This document shows, piece by piece, positions 34,077 to 42,996 of a DNA stretch of 64,000 bases (the first letter of the stretch is position 1; the number at the start of each line of letters is the position of its first letter). The stretch comes from a bacterium. Lineage in GTDB: Bacteria > Planctomycetota > Planctomycetia > Kolteriales > Kolteriaceae. Position numbers and translations under genes: made by a program. The notes under the pieces are model-generated. The model saw nothing but the letters and a program-made list of their open reading frames with translations, made no database searches and was not told where the DNA came from. The stretch spans positions 89,561 to 153,560 of the forward strand of contig JAIELF010000032.1 in assembly GCA_019753235.1 (NCBI GenBank), in the 5' to 3' direction.

Positions 34077-36656
34077 ATGATGCGCGTCTCTACCGCGCCC
34101 GCTTTGTCGGTGCGCCAAGACCCGGTTCATCCGCGTCGGCATCCTTGGTGGGCAGGCGTGATTTTCCTGCTATTGGCGATGGTGGGTTGCGGCGTCAGCC
34201 AAAATCCGTCGCGGGTCGGCAACTTGCCCAACGGCAACATCATCCGGACGCACGGCAAGCCTCCGCTGTGGGGTTATTGGCGAGACTTCGACCCGAACGC
34301 GAAGTCCCTCACCGTCACTCCTAAAACCGCCATCAACCAAGTTGGCACACAACACGTCATCGTCGCGAGCGTTTGTGATGCGGACGGGAACGGCCGACGA
34401 AGCAGACGCGTTGAATGGCATGTCGAAGGGGCAGGCTACATCGTCGAAGTCGACGAAAGCGGTCTCTTTCCCGGTCGAGGTTATCTCGTCGACGACAAAT
34501 ACGCCGTTAGCTACACGAACTACCAGAAGCAGACCATCACGCGCGGGAACAAGGACAAGCGCGACGATATCGAACTGCGCCCTGGGCAAACCTACTGCGT
34601 GATCTTCTCCCCCGTGGAAGGGGAGACTCATGTCACTTGCTACGCGCCGGGTATCCACGATTGGCAGAAGCACAAAGTCACCGTGACGAAATACTGGGTC
34701 GACGCGCAGCCGATCTTCCCTCCGCCGGCAATCAATCGGGCCGGCGAGCCTCATACTTTTGGCACCCGAGTCGTCCGGAGTTCTGATCAAACCGGCGCCA
34801 GTGGCTATCGCGTTCGCTATCGTGTGCTCGATGGTCCCCCGGCCGTCTTTGCCGGGGGCAACTCGCCCGCGGTGGAAGTCATCACCGATAGCGTCGGTAA
34901 CGGCGGGGCCGTCCTGCAACAACTTCAGCCAACCCCGGGGGTCAACCGAATCCAGATCGACGTGGTTCGCCCTGCTGATTCACCGACGGGGCGAGAGATC
35001 CTTCTCTCCAGCCACATCACCACCAAGACCTGGGTCGCGCCGCAGATCTCCATTCAGAAGATCGCGCCGCCCGCGGTCGCGCTGGGGAGCCAAATTCCGT
35101 ATCGAATCATTGTCACCAATACCGGATCGGTCGCGACCAGCGGATTGACGATTCGCGATACGATCCCCCCTTCCCTCAATCTGATTGGCAGCAATCCCCC
35201 CGCTAGCTTGCAGGGGAACACATTGATCTGGACCTTTGGCCCGCTTCCCCCGGCCCAAGCGGTCGCGGTCGAGTTCGCGTGCCAAGCGACGCAAGGGGGC
35301 GTCGTGGCCAACAACTGTGCCGAGGCGGGAACGCCCGACGGTCTGCGCGCCGAGGCGTGCGCTTCCACCCAGGTCATTGCCGGCTCTTTGGTCGTCGATA
35401 AACGAGGGCCCGAGGTCAGCATTGTCGGCGCGCCTGTGAACTTTGAGATCGCTGTCTCTAATCCGGGGACGGCACCGGTTCTCAATGTTCGACTCATCGA
35501 CGAATTCGATCCTGGCTTGTCGCATACCAGCGGGCAAAACGCGCTTCAATTGCCGGTCGGCAATGTCGGCCCCGGCGAGACGAAAATCGTCCCTCTGACA
35601 TTGACCGCGACCGTCGCCGGCCGACTCTGCAATCGCGTCCGAGCCGAGGGCGAAGGAGGAATCGTCGCACAGGACGAACATTGCATCGAAGTCAGCCAGC
35701 CACAGCTTTCGATCCGCAAGACGGGGCCCCGCGGCGCGCTCATCGGGAAGGAAGTCCCCTTCGAGATCACTGTTCGCAATACCGGCAACGCCCCCGCGCA
35801 GAACGTCCTGGTTCGCGATCAGTTGCCCGTCAATCTTCAGCCACTCTCGGTCGCCGGCCAGGGTGCCGTGCAAGGGCAAAGTGCTCTCTGGAATCTCGGT
35901 ATCTTGGGGCCAGGTGAAGAGCGAAAGCTTGGTCTGATTGCCCGCGCGATCGCGGCAGGAGACAATATCTGCAACACCGCCGAGCTATCAGCCACCGGCG
36001 TCGGGAATCTTGCTTCGGACCCGGTCTGCTTAAACATTCGGGGTGTGGCCGGCATGCTGACGGAGTTGATCGACCGGGCCGACCCTGTGCCCATTGGAGG
36101 CGAGACAACCTACACCATCCGCGTCACGAACCAAGGATCGACGCCCCTCAACAACGTGACGGTCGGCTGCGTCATTCCGCCCGAAATGGAGTATGTCGAT
36201 TCGGAAGGGCACCCGGCCACCGTCCCGGCCCAGTACGATCCGCGAAGCCGAGTCCTCCGATTCAAACCTTTTAATGGTGAAGACGGGAAGACCGGCATGG
36301 CCCCCAGTGGCGGCTGGTTGGTCTTTCAGGTGCAAGTCAAAGCCGTCCGCAAGGGAGACGCGCGATTCGAACTGAACGTCATCGCTGACCAGATCAAGAC
36401 CCCCGTCGTCGATCAAGAAAGCACGCAATGCTTCGATCCCAACACCGGCGCCAGCGACGGAGCAATCTTGATGCCTAAGCCCGACGCGGAGGTTTTGATC
36501 CCGGCCAGCAGCCAGGATGTGCCGATCCCCTCCGTTTCAAGAGAGACCCAAAAGGATGACAGCTCCGCGGATCTTGTTCCGCTCGAGTTGCCGACAATCT
36601 CGATCCAACCGACCACGCCGACGGCTCCAACATTGGCGCCGGCAGCAAGCAAGTAA
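34077..36656 (+). CDS. DUF11-repeat surface lipoprotein
   Basis: Exported protein of about 859 residues. Signal peptide ends in a lipobox (FLLLAMVGC), so it is likely a lipoprotein. A unique N-terminal domain (about 25-310) precedes four DUF11/CARDB-type beta-sandwich repeats, each opening with a pattern like ISIQKIAPPAVALGSQIPYRIIVTN or LSIRKTGPRGALIGKEVPFEIT and containing VTNTGS/VRNTGN. The C-terminal ~70 residues are Pro/Thr-rich and disordered. Such repeats resemble those of large cysteine-rich outer-envelope proteins; a structural surface role is inferred. Start at the paired ATG (MMRVST) with GGGAG upstream. Confidence 0.75.
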   Translation: MMRVSTAPALSVRQDPVHPRRHPWWAGVIFLLLAMVGCGVSQNPSRVGNLPNGNIIRTHGKPPLWGYWRDFDPNAKSLTVTPKTAINQVGTQHVIVASVCDADGNGRRSRRVEWHVEGAGYIVEVDESGLFPGRGYLVDDKYAVSYTNYQKQTITRGNKDKRDDIELRPGQTYCVIFSPVEGETHVTCYAPGIHDWQKHKVTVTKYWVDAQPIFPPPAINRAGEPHTFGTRVVRSSDQTGASGYRVRYRVLDGPPAVFAGGNSPAVEVITDSVGNGGAVLQQLQPTPGVNRIQIDVVRPADSPTGREILLSSHITTKTWVAPQISIQKIAPPAVALGSQIPYRIIVTNTGSVATSGLTIRDTIPPSLNLIGSNPPASLQGNTLIWTFGPLPPAQAVAVEFACQATQGGVVANNCAEAGTPDGLRAEACASTQVIAGSLVVDKRGPEVSIVGAPVNFEIAVSNPGTAPVLNVRLIDEFDPGLSHTSGQNALQLPVGNVGPGETKIVPLTLTATVAGRLCNRVRAEGEGGIVAQDEHCIEVSQPQLSIRKTGPRGALIGKEVPFEITVRNTGNAPAQNVLVRDQLPVNLQPLSVAGQGAVQGQSALWNLGILGPGEERKLGLIARAIAAGDNICNTAELSATGVGNLASDPVCLNIRGVAGMLTELIDRADPVPIGGETTYTIRVTNQGSTPLNNVTVGCVIPPEMEYVDSEGHPATVPAQYDPRSRVLRFKPFNGEDGKTGMAPSGGWLVFQVQVKAVRKGDARFELNVIADQIKTPVVDQESTQCFDPNTGASDGAILMPKPDAEVLIPASSQDVPIPSVSRETQKDDSSADLVPLELPTISIQPTTPTAPTLAPAASK

Positions 36657-36770
36657 TCTTCAAACCAGCGTCGGGGTCAGGACCTTCCCCTTCATCCAAC
36701 GATCGGCATGCGTATACCATCGAAGATGCATTGGTTCGGCAAAGAACCAATGTCTTCGGAGGGTGGCGGC

Positions 36771-38045
36771 GTGAATATTTTGGTGATCGGTCAGGGTGGG
36801 CGTGAGCATGCCCTTGTCTGGAAGCTTCGGCAGTCCCCTCGTACCAACGATATCTTTTGTGCTCCCGGGAACGCGGGGACGGGGCTGGAAGCTCGCAATG
36901 TGAACATTGCCGAGACCGACTCGGCCGAGCTGGTCCGGTTGGCTCGGAAGAATCGGATCGAGCTCGCGATCGTGGGTCCCGAAGTCCCTCTTTGCGAAGG
37001 AGTCGCCGACGCGCTGCGAGCAGCCGACGTCGCGGTGTTCGGCCCCACCAAGGAAGCGGCCGAACTCGAGGGGAGCAAGGTCTTCTGCAAGCAACTTCTG
37101 CAGAAAGCAAAAGTGCCGACCGCATCGTTCCATGTCTTTGAAGACTATGATCAAGCGATCTCCCACATCCTGGCCAATCAGGGACCATGCGTCGTCAAAG
37201 CCGACGGTTTGGCGGCGGGCAAAGGGGCGATCGTCTGCAAGAATGAACAAGAGGCGATGGCCGCAGCCACCCGAATCCTCATCGATCAAGAGTTCGGCCG
37301 GGCCGGCGATCGCATCATTATCGAAGAACGCTTGGCCGGACCCGAAGTCAGCGTGTTGGCGCTGACCGATGGAACCACGATCGTTCCGCTACCCGCCTGC
37401 CAGGATCACAAGGCGATCTTCGACAACGACGAAGGCCCTAACACCGGCGGCATGGGGGCGTATTGTCCCGCCCCCGTTCTGCAGGAACAACAGGCTCAGA
37501 TGGTGGAAAGCGATATTCTCGTGCCGGTCGCCCACGCCATGCGACAAGCCAAAAGGCGTTTTCAGGGCGTGCTTTACGCAGGATTGATGCTGACGCCGGG
37601 CGGCCCAAAGGTGCTCGAGTTCAATGTCCGCTTCGGCGATCCCGAATGCCAGCCCTTGTTGATGAGGCTCAAGAGTGATCTGGTCGATGTTTTGATGGCG
37701 ACGGCGATGGGGAAGCTGGCCGAGATCGAACTCGAATGGGATCCTCGGCCAGCGGTCTGTGTTGTGATGGCTTCGGGAGGTTACCCCGGAAGTTACAAAA
37801 AGGGTGTACCGATTCGCGGGCTCGAAGAGGTCGCGGCGATGCCTGACGTAAAAGTATTTCATGCAGGGACCAAGGTTGAAGGCGACCGCATCGTCACCAG
37901 TGGTGGTCGCGTTCTCGGGGTCACCGCCTTGGGCAATGATCTGGCGAGCGCTCAAGCGCGAGCGTATGAAGCCGTGCAAATGATTCAGTTCGATGGCGCG
38001 CAGTACCGACGTGACATTGCCAGCAAGGCGATCGGTTCGGTCTAG
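36771..38045 (+). CDS. purD: Phosphoribosylamine-glycine ligase
   Basis: Second step of purine synthesis: joins glycine to phosphoribosylamine using ATP. ATP-grasp enzyme of 424 residues: N-terminal MNILVIGQGGREHALVWKL, substrate loop GPEVPLCEGVADALR, ATP-binding VVKADGLAAGKGA, GPNTGGMGAYCPAP, and metal-site LEFNVRFGDPECQ. GTG start with GGAGGG six bases upstream matches the conserved N-terminus; in-frame ATGs 15-21 codons earlier only add unrelated residues. No other pur genes are adjacent. Confidence 0.95.
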   Translation: MNILVIGQGGREHALVWKLRQSPRTNDIFCAPGNAGTGLEARNVNIAETDSAELVRLARKNRIELAIVGPEVPLCEGVADALRAADVAVFGPTKEAAELEGSKVFCKQLLQKAKVPTASFHVFEDYDQAISHILANQGPCVVKADGLAAGKGAIVCKNEQEAMAAATRILIDQEFGRAGDRIIIEERLAGPEVSVLALTDGTTIVPLPACQDHKAIFDNDEGPNTGGMGAYCPAPVLQEQQAQMVESDILVPVAHAMRQAKRRFQGVLYAGLMLTPGGPKVLEFNVRFGDPECQPLLMRLKSDLVDVLMATAMGKLAEIELEWDPRPAVCVVMASGGYPGSYKKGVPIRGLEEVAAMPDVKVFHAGTKVEGDRIVTSGGRVLGVTALGNDLASAQARAYEAVQMIQFDGAQYRRDIASKAIGSV

Positions 38046-38167
38046 TTTGCATCGATGTCGCTAACCCCTCGGCTCTCATCCACATCTCGATGGCGTCATT
38101 CGCATCGGCCAAAATTGGCGAAGATTGTGGAAATCTTTTCTGATCCATCATAACTCTTTTTCCAAGT

Positions 38168-38610
38168 CCGTTCATCGCATGACGATGAGAGCCAAGCATC
38201 GTGATTGCATCAATGAACGGAAAATTCCGACGATTCTTTAACTCGATCGGCAACGTCGCTCGTTGTCAGAGGCGTGCTTGTCGCCCCGCCATCGAAGAAT
38301 CGACCATGGTGGAAAATTGCTGTTGTCAAAAACTGGGTAGTGGTTAGGATCTGCGTCGTCTTCGCTACTTGAAGCGAGCACAAGCCTTCGGTGACATAGC
38401 TATGTCACAACGAAGGTGGCAAGCAAGCGGATCTGATGCGGAGGCAGCGGACAAGGTGTCCGCAGAAAGATGATCCGAACAGGGTGATGTAGCGGTCGGC
38501 CTCGGCTTACCGGAATGTCATCAGGTCGGGTCGAAACCAAGGAACCGTTCCCAAGAGACTAGCCAGGTCGTTGAATCGACCATCCCGGTGTTGAGTTGGT
38601 CGGGAACAAA
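38168..38610 (+). ncRNA. Candidate structured RNA / long structured leader
   Basis: A gene-free stretch with an exceptional density of complementary arms. (1) CCGTTCAT 38168-38175 with ATGAACGG 38213-38220, enclosing ACGATG/CATCGT. (2) CGATTCT 38231 and TCGAT 38243 with ATCGA 38291 and AGAATCG 38296, a bulged helix closing two hairpins, AACG/CGTT and GGCG/CGCC. (3) GATCTGC 38348 with GCGGATC 38427, closing TCGCT/AGCGA and a 6+7-bp hairpin built on the palindrome GTGACATAGCTATGTCAC. (4) GCGGACA/TGTCCGC at 38447-38463. (5) TGATG 38485 + CGGT with ACCG + CATCA 38519. (6) GTTCCC 38547 with GGGAAC 38602 around GGTCG/CGACC. It ends just before the Lys/Ala-peptide ribosome-binding site. No known RNA family is recognised. 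Confidence 0.45.
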
Positions 38611-38628
38611 GGTAGGAGGGTGCCACCA

Positions 38629-38703
38629 ATGGCAGCCAAGAAGAAGGCCGCGAAGAAGGCCGTCAAGAAGGCCACCAAGAAGGCCGCGAAGAAGAAGAAG
38701 TAA
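38629..38703 (+). CDS. 24-residue Lys/Ala-rich basic micropeptide (histone-H1-tail-like)
   Basis: A complete tiny gene: AGGAGGG at 38614-38620, eight bases of spacing, ATG, 23 further codons made only of Lys, Ala, Val and Thr, and TAA. The peptide begins MAAKKKAAKK and ends KKAAKKKK; about half its residues are Lys. This is the composition of histone H1-like C-terminal tails and of the basic tails found on some planctomycete HU proteins, but here it stands alone. Probable nucleic-acid binding (inference). It is followed by a strong terminator and preceded by a highly structured leader. Confidence 0.6.
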   Translation: MAAKKKAAKKAVKKATKKAAKKKK

Positions 38704-38771
38704 GGACTTTCCGAATAGCGGAGCCTATGGCTCTTCTGTCGGGTCCTCACGGGTCATAAGCAACAACGAGG

Positions 38772-38820
38772 AAAAACGCCTGTCTCCACGCTTAAACGCG
38801 GGGACAGGCGTTTTTATTTT
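38772..38820 (+). terminator. Strong intrinsic terminator after the Lys/Ala micropeptide
   Basis: AAAAACGCCTGTC (38772-38784) pairs perfectly with GACAGGCGTTTTT (38803-38815) around a C/G-rich loop region, followed by ATTTT. A 13-bp A-tract-to-T-tract hairpin, active in principle in both directions. It isolates the micropeptide transcript from the nucleoside hydrolase gene. Confidence 0.8.
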
Positions 38821-38872
38821 CCACCAGCCCTTTTCCAACGACCCTCGCCACTCTTATCCTCTGAGCAAGGCT

Positions 38873-38901
38873 TTAAGCCCCCCTCCGTTGCCTTGTATAA
38901 T
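38873..38901 (+). promoter_or_regulatory. Candidate promoter of the nucleoside hydrolase gene
   Basis: Perfect -10 TATAAT at 38896-38901, 17 bases after a weak -35 TTAAGC (38873-38878). It would start transcription about 45 bases before the ATG at 38953. Confidence 0.5.
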
Positions 38902-38952
38902 GGCCCGCAGATTCCCCCTAAACCTCTTCCTTTGCCAAGTCGAGGAACTCTT

Positions 38953-39963
38953 ATGAGAACCTGCGTCGGAACTTTTTTCGTGACGCTGATCTTAACCACG
39001 GCGGGTCTGTCGGCTCCGCCGATCCCGGTCATCTTCGATACCGATATGGGGAACGACATTGACGACGCATTAGCGCTGGCGGTGATCCATGCGCTCGAGT
39101 CGCGCGGCGAATGTCGCCTGCTTGCGGTGACGATCACGAAGGATCATCCCGATGCGACCCGGTTCATAGCGGCCATCAACAACTTCTATGGCAGAGGAGA
39201 TGTTCCACTGGGGATGGTTCAAAGAGGCAAGACCCCCGAACCGAGCAACTACCTCCGGGGCATCGTTGACGCGAAGGACGTTCATGGCCAACCCCTTTAT
39301 CCCACTCGCTTGAAATCAAGCGACGCTATTCCCTCGGCCGTGACGACGCTGCGAAAAAGCCTCGCCGAGCAAGCCGATGGGGCCGTCGTCATCATTCAGG
39401 TCGGATTCTCGACGAATCTCATCGCTCTTCTCGACTCACCCGCCGACCACCTGAGCAACCTCCCGGGGAAAGATTTGGTCGCCAAGAAGGTAAGGCTTCT
39501 TTCCGTGATGGCGGGGAACTTTGCCGCCACGGAACGAACCAAGGAGTACAACGTTTTCATCGATGCCCCCGCGGCTCGAAAGCTGTTTGCCCACTGGCCT
39601 ACTTCCATCCTAGCCAGCGGCTTCGAGATTGGTCGAGTGATCAAGTACCCCGCGTCCAGCATTGAACATGACTTCTCTTATATCCCTCATCACCCCGTGG
39701 CAGAGGCGTATCGCCTGTACGACAAAATGCCCTACGACCGAGAGACGTGGGACCTGACCAGCGTGCTGGCGGCCGTTCGGCCAGACCAGGGATATTTTGG
39801 GCTCTCCGACCCCGGAGAAATCTCTGTCGACGATGCCGACATCACGCAGTTCCGGTACTTGTCCGGGGGGAAGCACCGATACCTGACGGTGAGTCCCGAT
39901 CAGATCGTTCGTGTGCGAGAATCGCTGGTTCAATTGACCAGCCAGCCCCCCGGCCGGCCTTGA
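38953..39963 (+). CDS. Secreted nucleoside hydrolase-like protein
   Basis: Inosine-uridine-preferring nucleoside hydrolase family protein of about 336 residues with an N-terminal signal peptide (MRTCVGTFFVTLILTTAGLSA). The calcium-binding, catalytic start motif is FDTDMGNDIDDALAL, a variant of the usual DTDPGxDDA. Later blocks fit the family (VGFSTNLIALLDSP, VMAGNFA, EYNVFIDAPAARK). It would split nucleosides into base and ribose outside the cytoplasm. The ATG follows GAGGAA by six bases; an earlier in-frame ATG lies at the -10 element and is excluded. Confidence 0.83.
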   Translation: MRTCVGTFFVTLILTTAGLSAPPIPVIFDTDMGNDIDDALALAVIHALESRGECRLLAVTITKDHPDATRFIAAINNFYGRGDVPLGMVQRGKTPEPSNYLRGIVDAKDVHGQPLYPTRLKSSDAIPSAVTTLRKSLAEQADGAVVIIQVGFSTNLIALLDSPADHLSNLPGKDLVAKKVRLLSVMAGNFAATERTKEYNVFIDAPAARKLFAHWPTSILASGFEIGRVIKYPASSIEHDFSYIPHHPVAEAYRLYDKMPYDRETWDLTSVLAAVRPDQGYFGLSDPGEISVDDADITQFRYLSGGKHRYLTVSPDQIVRVRESLVQLTSQPPGRP

Positions 39964-40027
39964 TCATTCTCTGGGATTCCGTCGATCCGTTCGGCAACAG
40001 GAAAAAACGCCTCGCGAAAACTGGTTT

Positions 40028-40055
40028 TTGATGTCGACCTGCCTCCTTCCATAAT
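40028..40055 (+). promoter_or_regulatory. Candidate promoter of aconitase
   Basis: TTGATG (40028-40033), 16-base spacer, CATAAT (40050-40055). Predicted leader of about 130 nt before the ATG at 40193, containing a CCCCC/GGGGG inverted repeat. Confidence 0.4.
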
Positions 40056-40192
40056 GCACTTAGCGGAGACCCCCAGGCTCGGCAGGAGCAAGGGGGCATG
40101 GAAAAGAATGGCGATCGATATTCGGTCGCCGGTCCCATACTTGGAGGATCGAACTTGGTTCTCCTCATCTTTGGAACGATGGAGCATCGGTG

Positions 40193-42904
40193 ATGGCAAC
40201 TTCGGCAGACTTCTTCGGAGCCCGGGCGAATCTTCAGACGAAAAGTGGCAGCTACCGCATTTATCGCCTGGACAAATTGGAGTCGGCCGGCCTGTGCAAG
40301 CTTGCGACCCTTCCGTTCTCTATTCGCGTGCTGCTCGAGAACCTGCTCCGCAATTGCGATGATTACTCAGTGACACAAAAGGACGTAAAGAGCCTCGCGG
40401 GATGGTCGCCGAAGTTGGCCGAGCCAACCGAGATCCCTTTCAAACCAGCCCGCGTGATCTTGCAGGATTTCACCGGCGTTCCTGCCGTAGTCGATCTGGC
40501 GGCGATGCGATCGGCGATGGCGGCTTTAGGGGGCGATGCGGCCAAGATCAATCCCACCGTTCCGGTGGATCTGGTGATCGATCACTCGGTGCAAGTCGAT
40601 CATTTCGGCACCGGGGATTCCCTCGACCTGAACAACCAGCTCGAGTTCTACCGCAACAAGGAACGCTACGAGTTTCTTCGCTGGGGCCAGAAAGCGTTCA
40701 AGAATTTCCAAATCGTTCCCCCATCGACCGGCATCGTGCATCAGGTGAATCTGGAATACCTCGCAAAGGGGGTCTGGATCGGCGACGAAGAGGGACAAGC
40801 AACGGCTTATCCCGATACGCTCGTCGGTACCGACAGTCATACCACCATGATCAATGGTCTGGGCGTCGTCGGTTGGGGCGTCGGCGGAATCGAAGCGGAA
40901 GCAGTGATGCTGAGCCAACCAATCTACATGTTGATCCCCGAAGTGATCGGCTTCAAGCTGACCGGTTCACTTCGCGAGGGGGCAACCGCCACCGATCTGG
41001 TTCTGACGGTGACGGAAATACTCCGAAAGAAGGGAGTCGTCGGCAAGTTCGTCGAGTTCTATGGTGCGGGGCTGTCTCAATTAACGCTCCCCGACCGGGC
41101 GACGATCAGCAACATGGCCCCCGAGTATGGCGCGACGATGGGCTTCTTCCCCGTCGATGCCGAGACGATTCGATATTTGAAGCAGACCGGTCGGCCCGAT
41201 AGCGTCTGCGAGTTGGTCGAAAGCTACTGCAAAGAGCAGCATCTCTTCCGCACCGACGCGACGCCTGATCCTCAATTCACGGATAAGCTGGAACTCGACC
41301 TTTCCACGGTCGTCCCGAGCATGGCCGGCCCGAAACGGCCCCAGGACCGCGTGCTGCTCGACCGGATGAAGCAAACCTTTGCCGCCTCGCTGGTCGAAGC
41401 GACCGAGAAGCGTGGCTTTGGTCTGAAGGATCAGGATCTGGCTCGCACCGGCTCGCTGGCCGTCAATGGACATCAGGAAAAGCTCGGGCACGGCGCCGTG
41501 GTGATCGCGGCAATCACGAGTTGCACCAATACTTCGAATCCATCGGTCATGCTGGCGGCCGGCTTAGTCGCGAAGAAGGCCGTCGAGAAGGGACTCTCCG
41601 TCAAGCCCTGGGTCAAGACGAGCTTGGCTCCCGGATCGCGTGTGGTCACCAGCTACCTGGAGAAGGCTGGGCTCGATAAGCCACTCGATCTGCTCGGCTT
41701 CCAGACGGTGGGGTACGGTTGCACGACTTGCATTGGCAACTCGGGCCCGCTTCCCGACGACGTCAGCAAGGCGATTGCCGATGGAGACCTGGTTGCGGCC
41801 AGCGTCCTGAGTGGCAACCGTAACTTCGAGGGTCGCGTCCATCCCGCGGTCAAGGCGAACTATCTCGCCTCGCCTCCCTTGGTCGTGGCGTACGCCCTTG
41901 TTGGCCGAGTCGATATCGATCTCTCCACCGAACCGCTTGGACAGGGGAAAGATGGTAAGCCTGTCTACTTGAAGGATATCTGGCCCACCAATCAAGAGGT
42001 CAGGCAACTCGAATCAAGCATCATCGGGCCGGACATGTACCGCGAGCGCTACGCCAAGGCATTCGACAGTAACGTCGATTGGAACAAGATCGCCATCAGC
42101 GAGGGGCAGCTCTACAAGTGGAACACGAAGAGCACGTACATCCAAGAGCCTCCGTTCTTTGTCAAGCTTCCCGCGGAGCCATCGCCGGTCGGAGACATCA
42201 AGGGAGCACGCGTCCTTTTGAAATTGGCCGATTCGATCACGACCGACCACATTTCGCCGGCCGGCTCGATTAAGAAGGATAGCCCCGCGGGTCGTTTTCT
42301 CATGGAGAACAACGTCGAGGCGTCAGACTTCAATAGCTACGGCGCTCGTCGCGGAAACGACCGCGTGATGACGCGAGGAACCTTCGCGAACATTCGAATT
42401 CGGAATCAGGTTGCCCCTGGAACCGAAGGAGGGGTGACGGTTTACTTCCCCACCGGAGAAACGATGGCCGTGTTCGATGCGGCCGAGAAGTACAAGAAGG
42501 ATCACACGCCTTTGATCGTGCTGGCCGGGGCCGAGTATGGCAGTGGGTCGTCCCGCGACTGGGCGGCAAAGGGAACGGTCCTCTTAGGGGTCCGCGCCGT
42601 GATCGCCGCCAGCTTCGAACGAATTCATCGCTCGAATCTAGTCGGCATGGGGGTTTTGCCTCTGGAATTCCTGCCCGGACAAACGCATGATTCGCTTGGC
42701 CTGACAGGGAGAGAGACCTTCGACATCGGCGGGATCGCAAGCGACCTGAAGCCGCTCAAGCTGATCAAAGTCACTGCCACCGGCGAGGATGGCCAGGTCA
42801 AGAGTTTCGATGTCCGCTGCCGAATCGATACGCCCGTGGAGGTCGACTACTACAAGAACGGCGGCATCTTGCAGACCGTCCTTCGCAAGTTTGCGAAAGG
42901 CTAA
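40193..42904 (+). CDS. acnA: Aconitate hydratase A
   Basis: TCA-cycle enzyme interconverting citrate and isocitrate with a 4Fe-4S cluster. Of 903 residues, as usual for AcnA. Cluster ligands lie in [12 protein letters not shown] near residue 438 and [14 protein letters not shown] near 504. Earlier blocks: [38 protein letters not shown]. The C-terminal swivel domain has [12 protein letters not shown] and [18 protein letters not shown]. The start is ATG reading MATSADFF with GGAG nine bases upstream. Bacterial AcnA proteins can also bind mRNA when the cluster is lost; nothing here tests that. Confidence 0.97.
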   Translation: MATSADFFGARANLQTKSGSYRIYRLDKLESAGLCKLATLPFSIRVLLENLLRNCDDYSVTQKDVKSLAGWSPKLAEPTEIPFKPARVILQDFTGVPAVVDLAAMRSAMAALGGDAAKINPTVPVDLVIDHSVQVDHFGTGDSLDLNNQLEFYRNKERYEFLRWGQKAFKNFQIVPPSTGIVHQVNLEYLAKGVWIGDEEGQATAYPDTLVGTDSHTTMINGLGVVGWGVGGIEAEAVMLSQPIYMLIPEVIGFKLTGSLREGATATDLVLTVTEILRKKGVVGKFVEFYGAGLSQLTLPDRATISNMAPEYGATMGFFPVDAETIRYLKQTGRPDSVCELVESYCKEQHLFRTDATPDPQFTDKLELDLSTVVPSMAGPKRPQDRVLLDRMKQTFAASLVEATEKRGFGLKDQDLARTGSLAVNGHQEKLGHGAVVIAAITSCTNTSNPSVMLAAGLVAKKAVEKGLSVKPWVKTSLAPGSRVVTSYLEKAGLDKPLDLLGFQTVGYGCTTCIGNSGPLPDDVSKAIADGDLVAASVLSGNRNFEGRVHPAVKANYLASPPLVVAYALVGRVDIDLSTEPLGQGKDGKPVYLKDIWPTNQEVRQLESSIIGPDMYRERYAKAFDSNVDWNKIAISEGQLYKWNTKSTYIQEPPFFVKLPAEPSPVGDIKGARVLLKLADSITTDHISPAGSIKKDSPAGRFLMENNVEASDFNSYGARRGNDRVMTRGTFANIRIRNQVAPGTEGGVTVYFPTGETMAVFDAAEKYKKDHTPLIVLAGAEYGSGSSRDWAAKGTVLLGVRAVIAASFERIHRSNLVGMGVLPLEFLPGQTHDSLGLTGRETFDIGGIASDLKPLKLIKVTATGEDGQVKSFDVRCRIDTPVEVDYYKNGGILQTVLRKFAKG

Positions 42905-42996
42905 TGATCATCGCGCCGGCGTTTTAACCGATGCCTCTTGGTCGAAAGCACCATCGGCAACATGTCTCTAGGGGAACGTGTTGCCAAGGAGATGGT

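Noticed and set aside
38341..38610. RNase P, tmRNA or SRP RNA as explanation for the structured region
   Set aside because: The CGGCTTACCGG piece resembles the 3' part of RNase P RNA, but the obligatory GAGGAAAGTC block and other conserved bases are missing; no tRNA-like ends for tmRNA and no SRP Alu/GGAA signature were seen.
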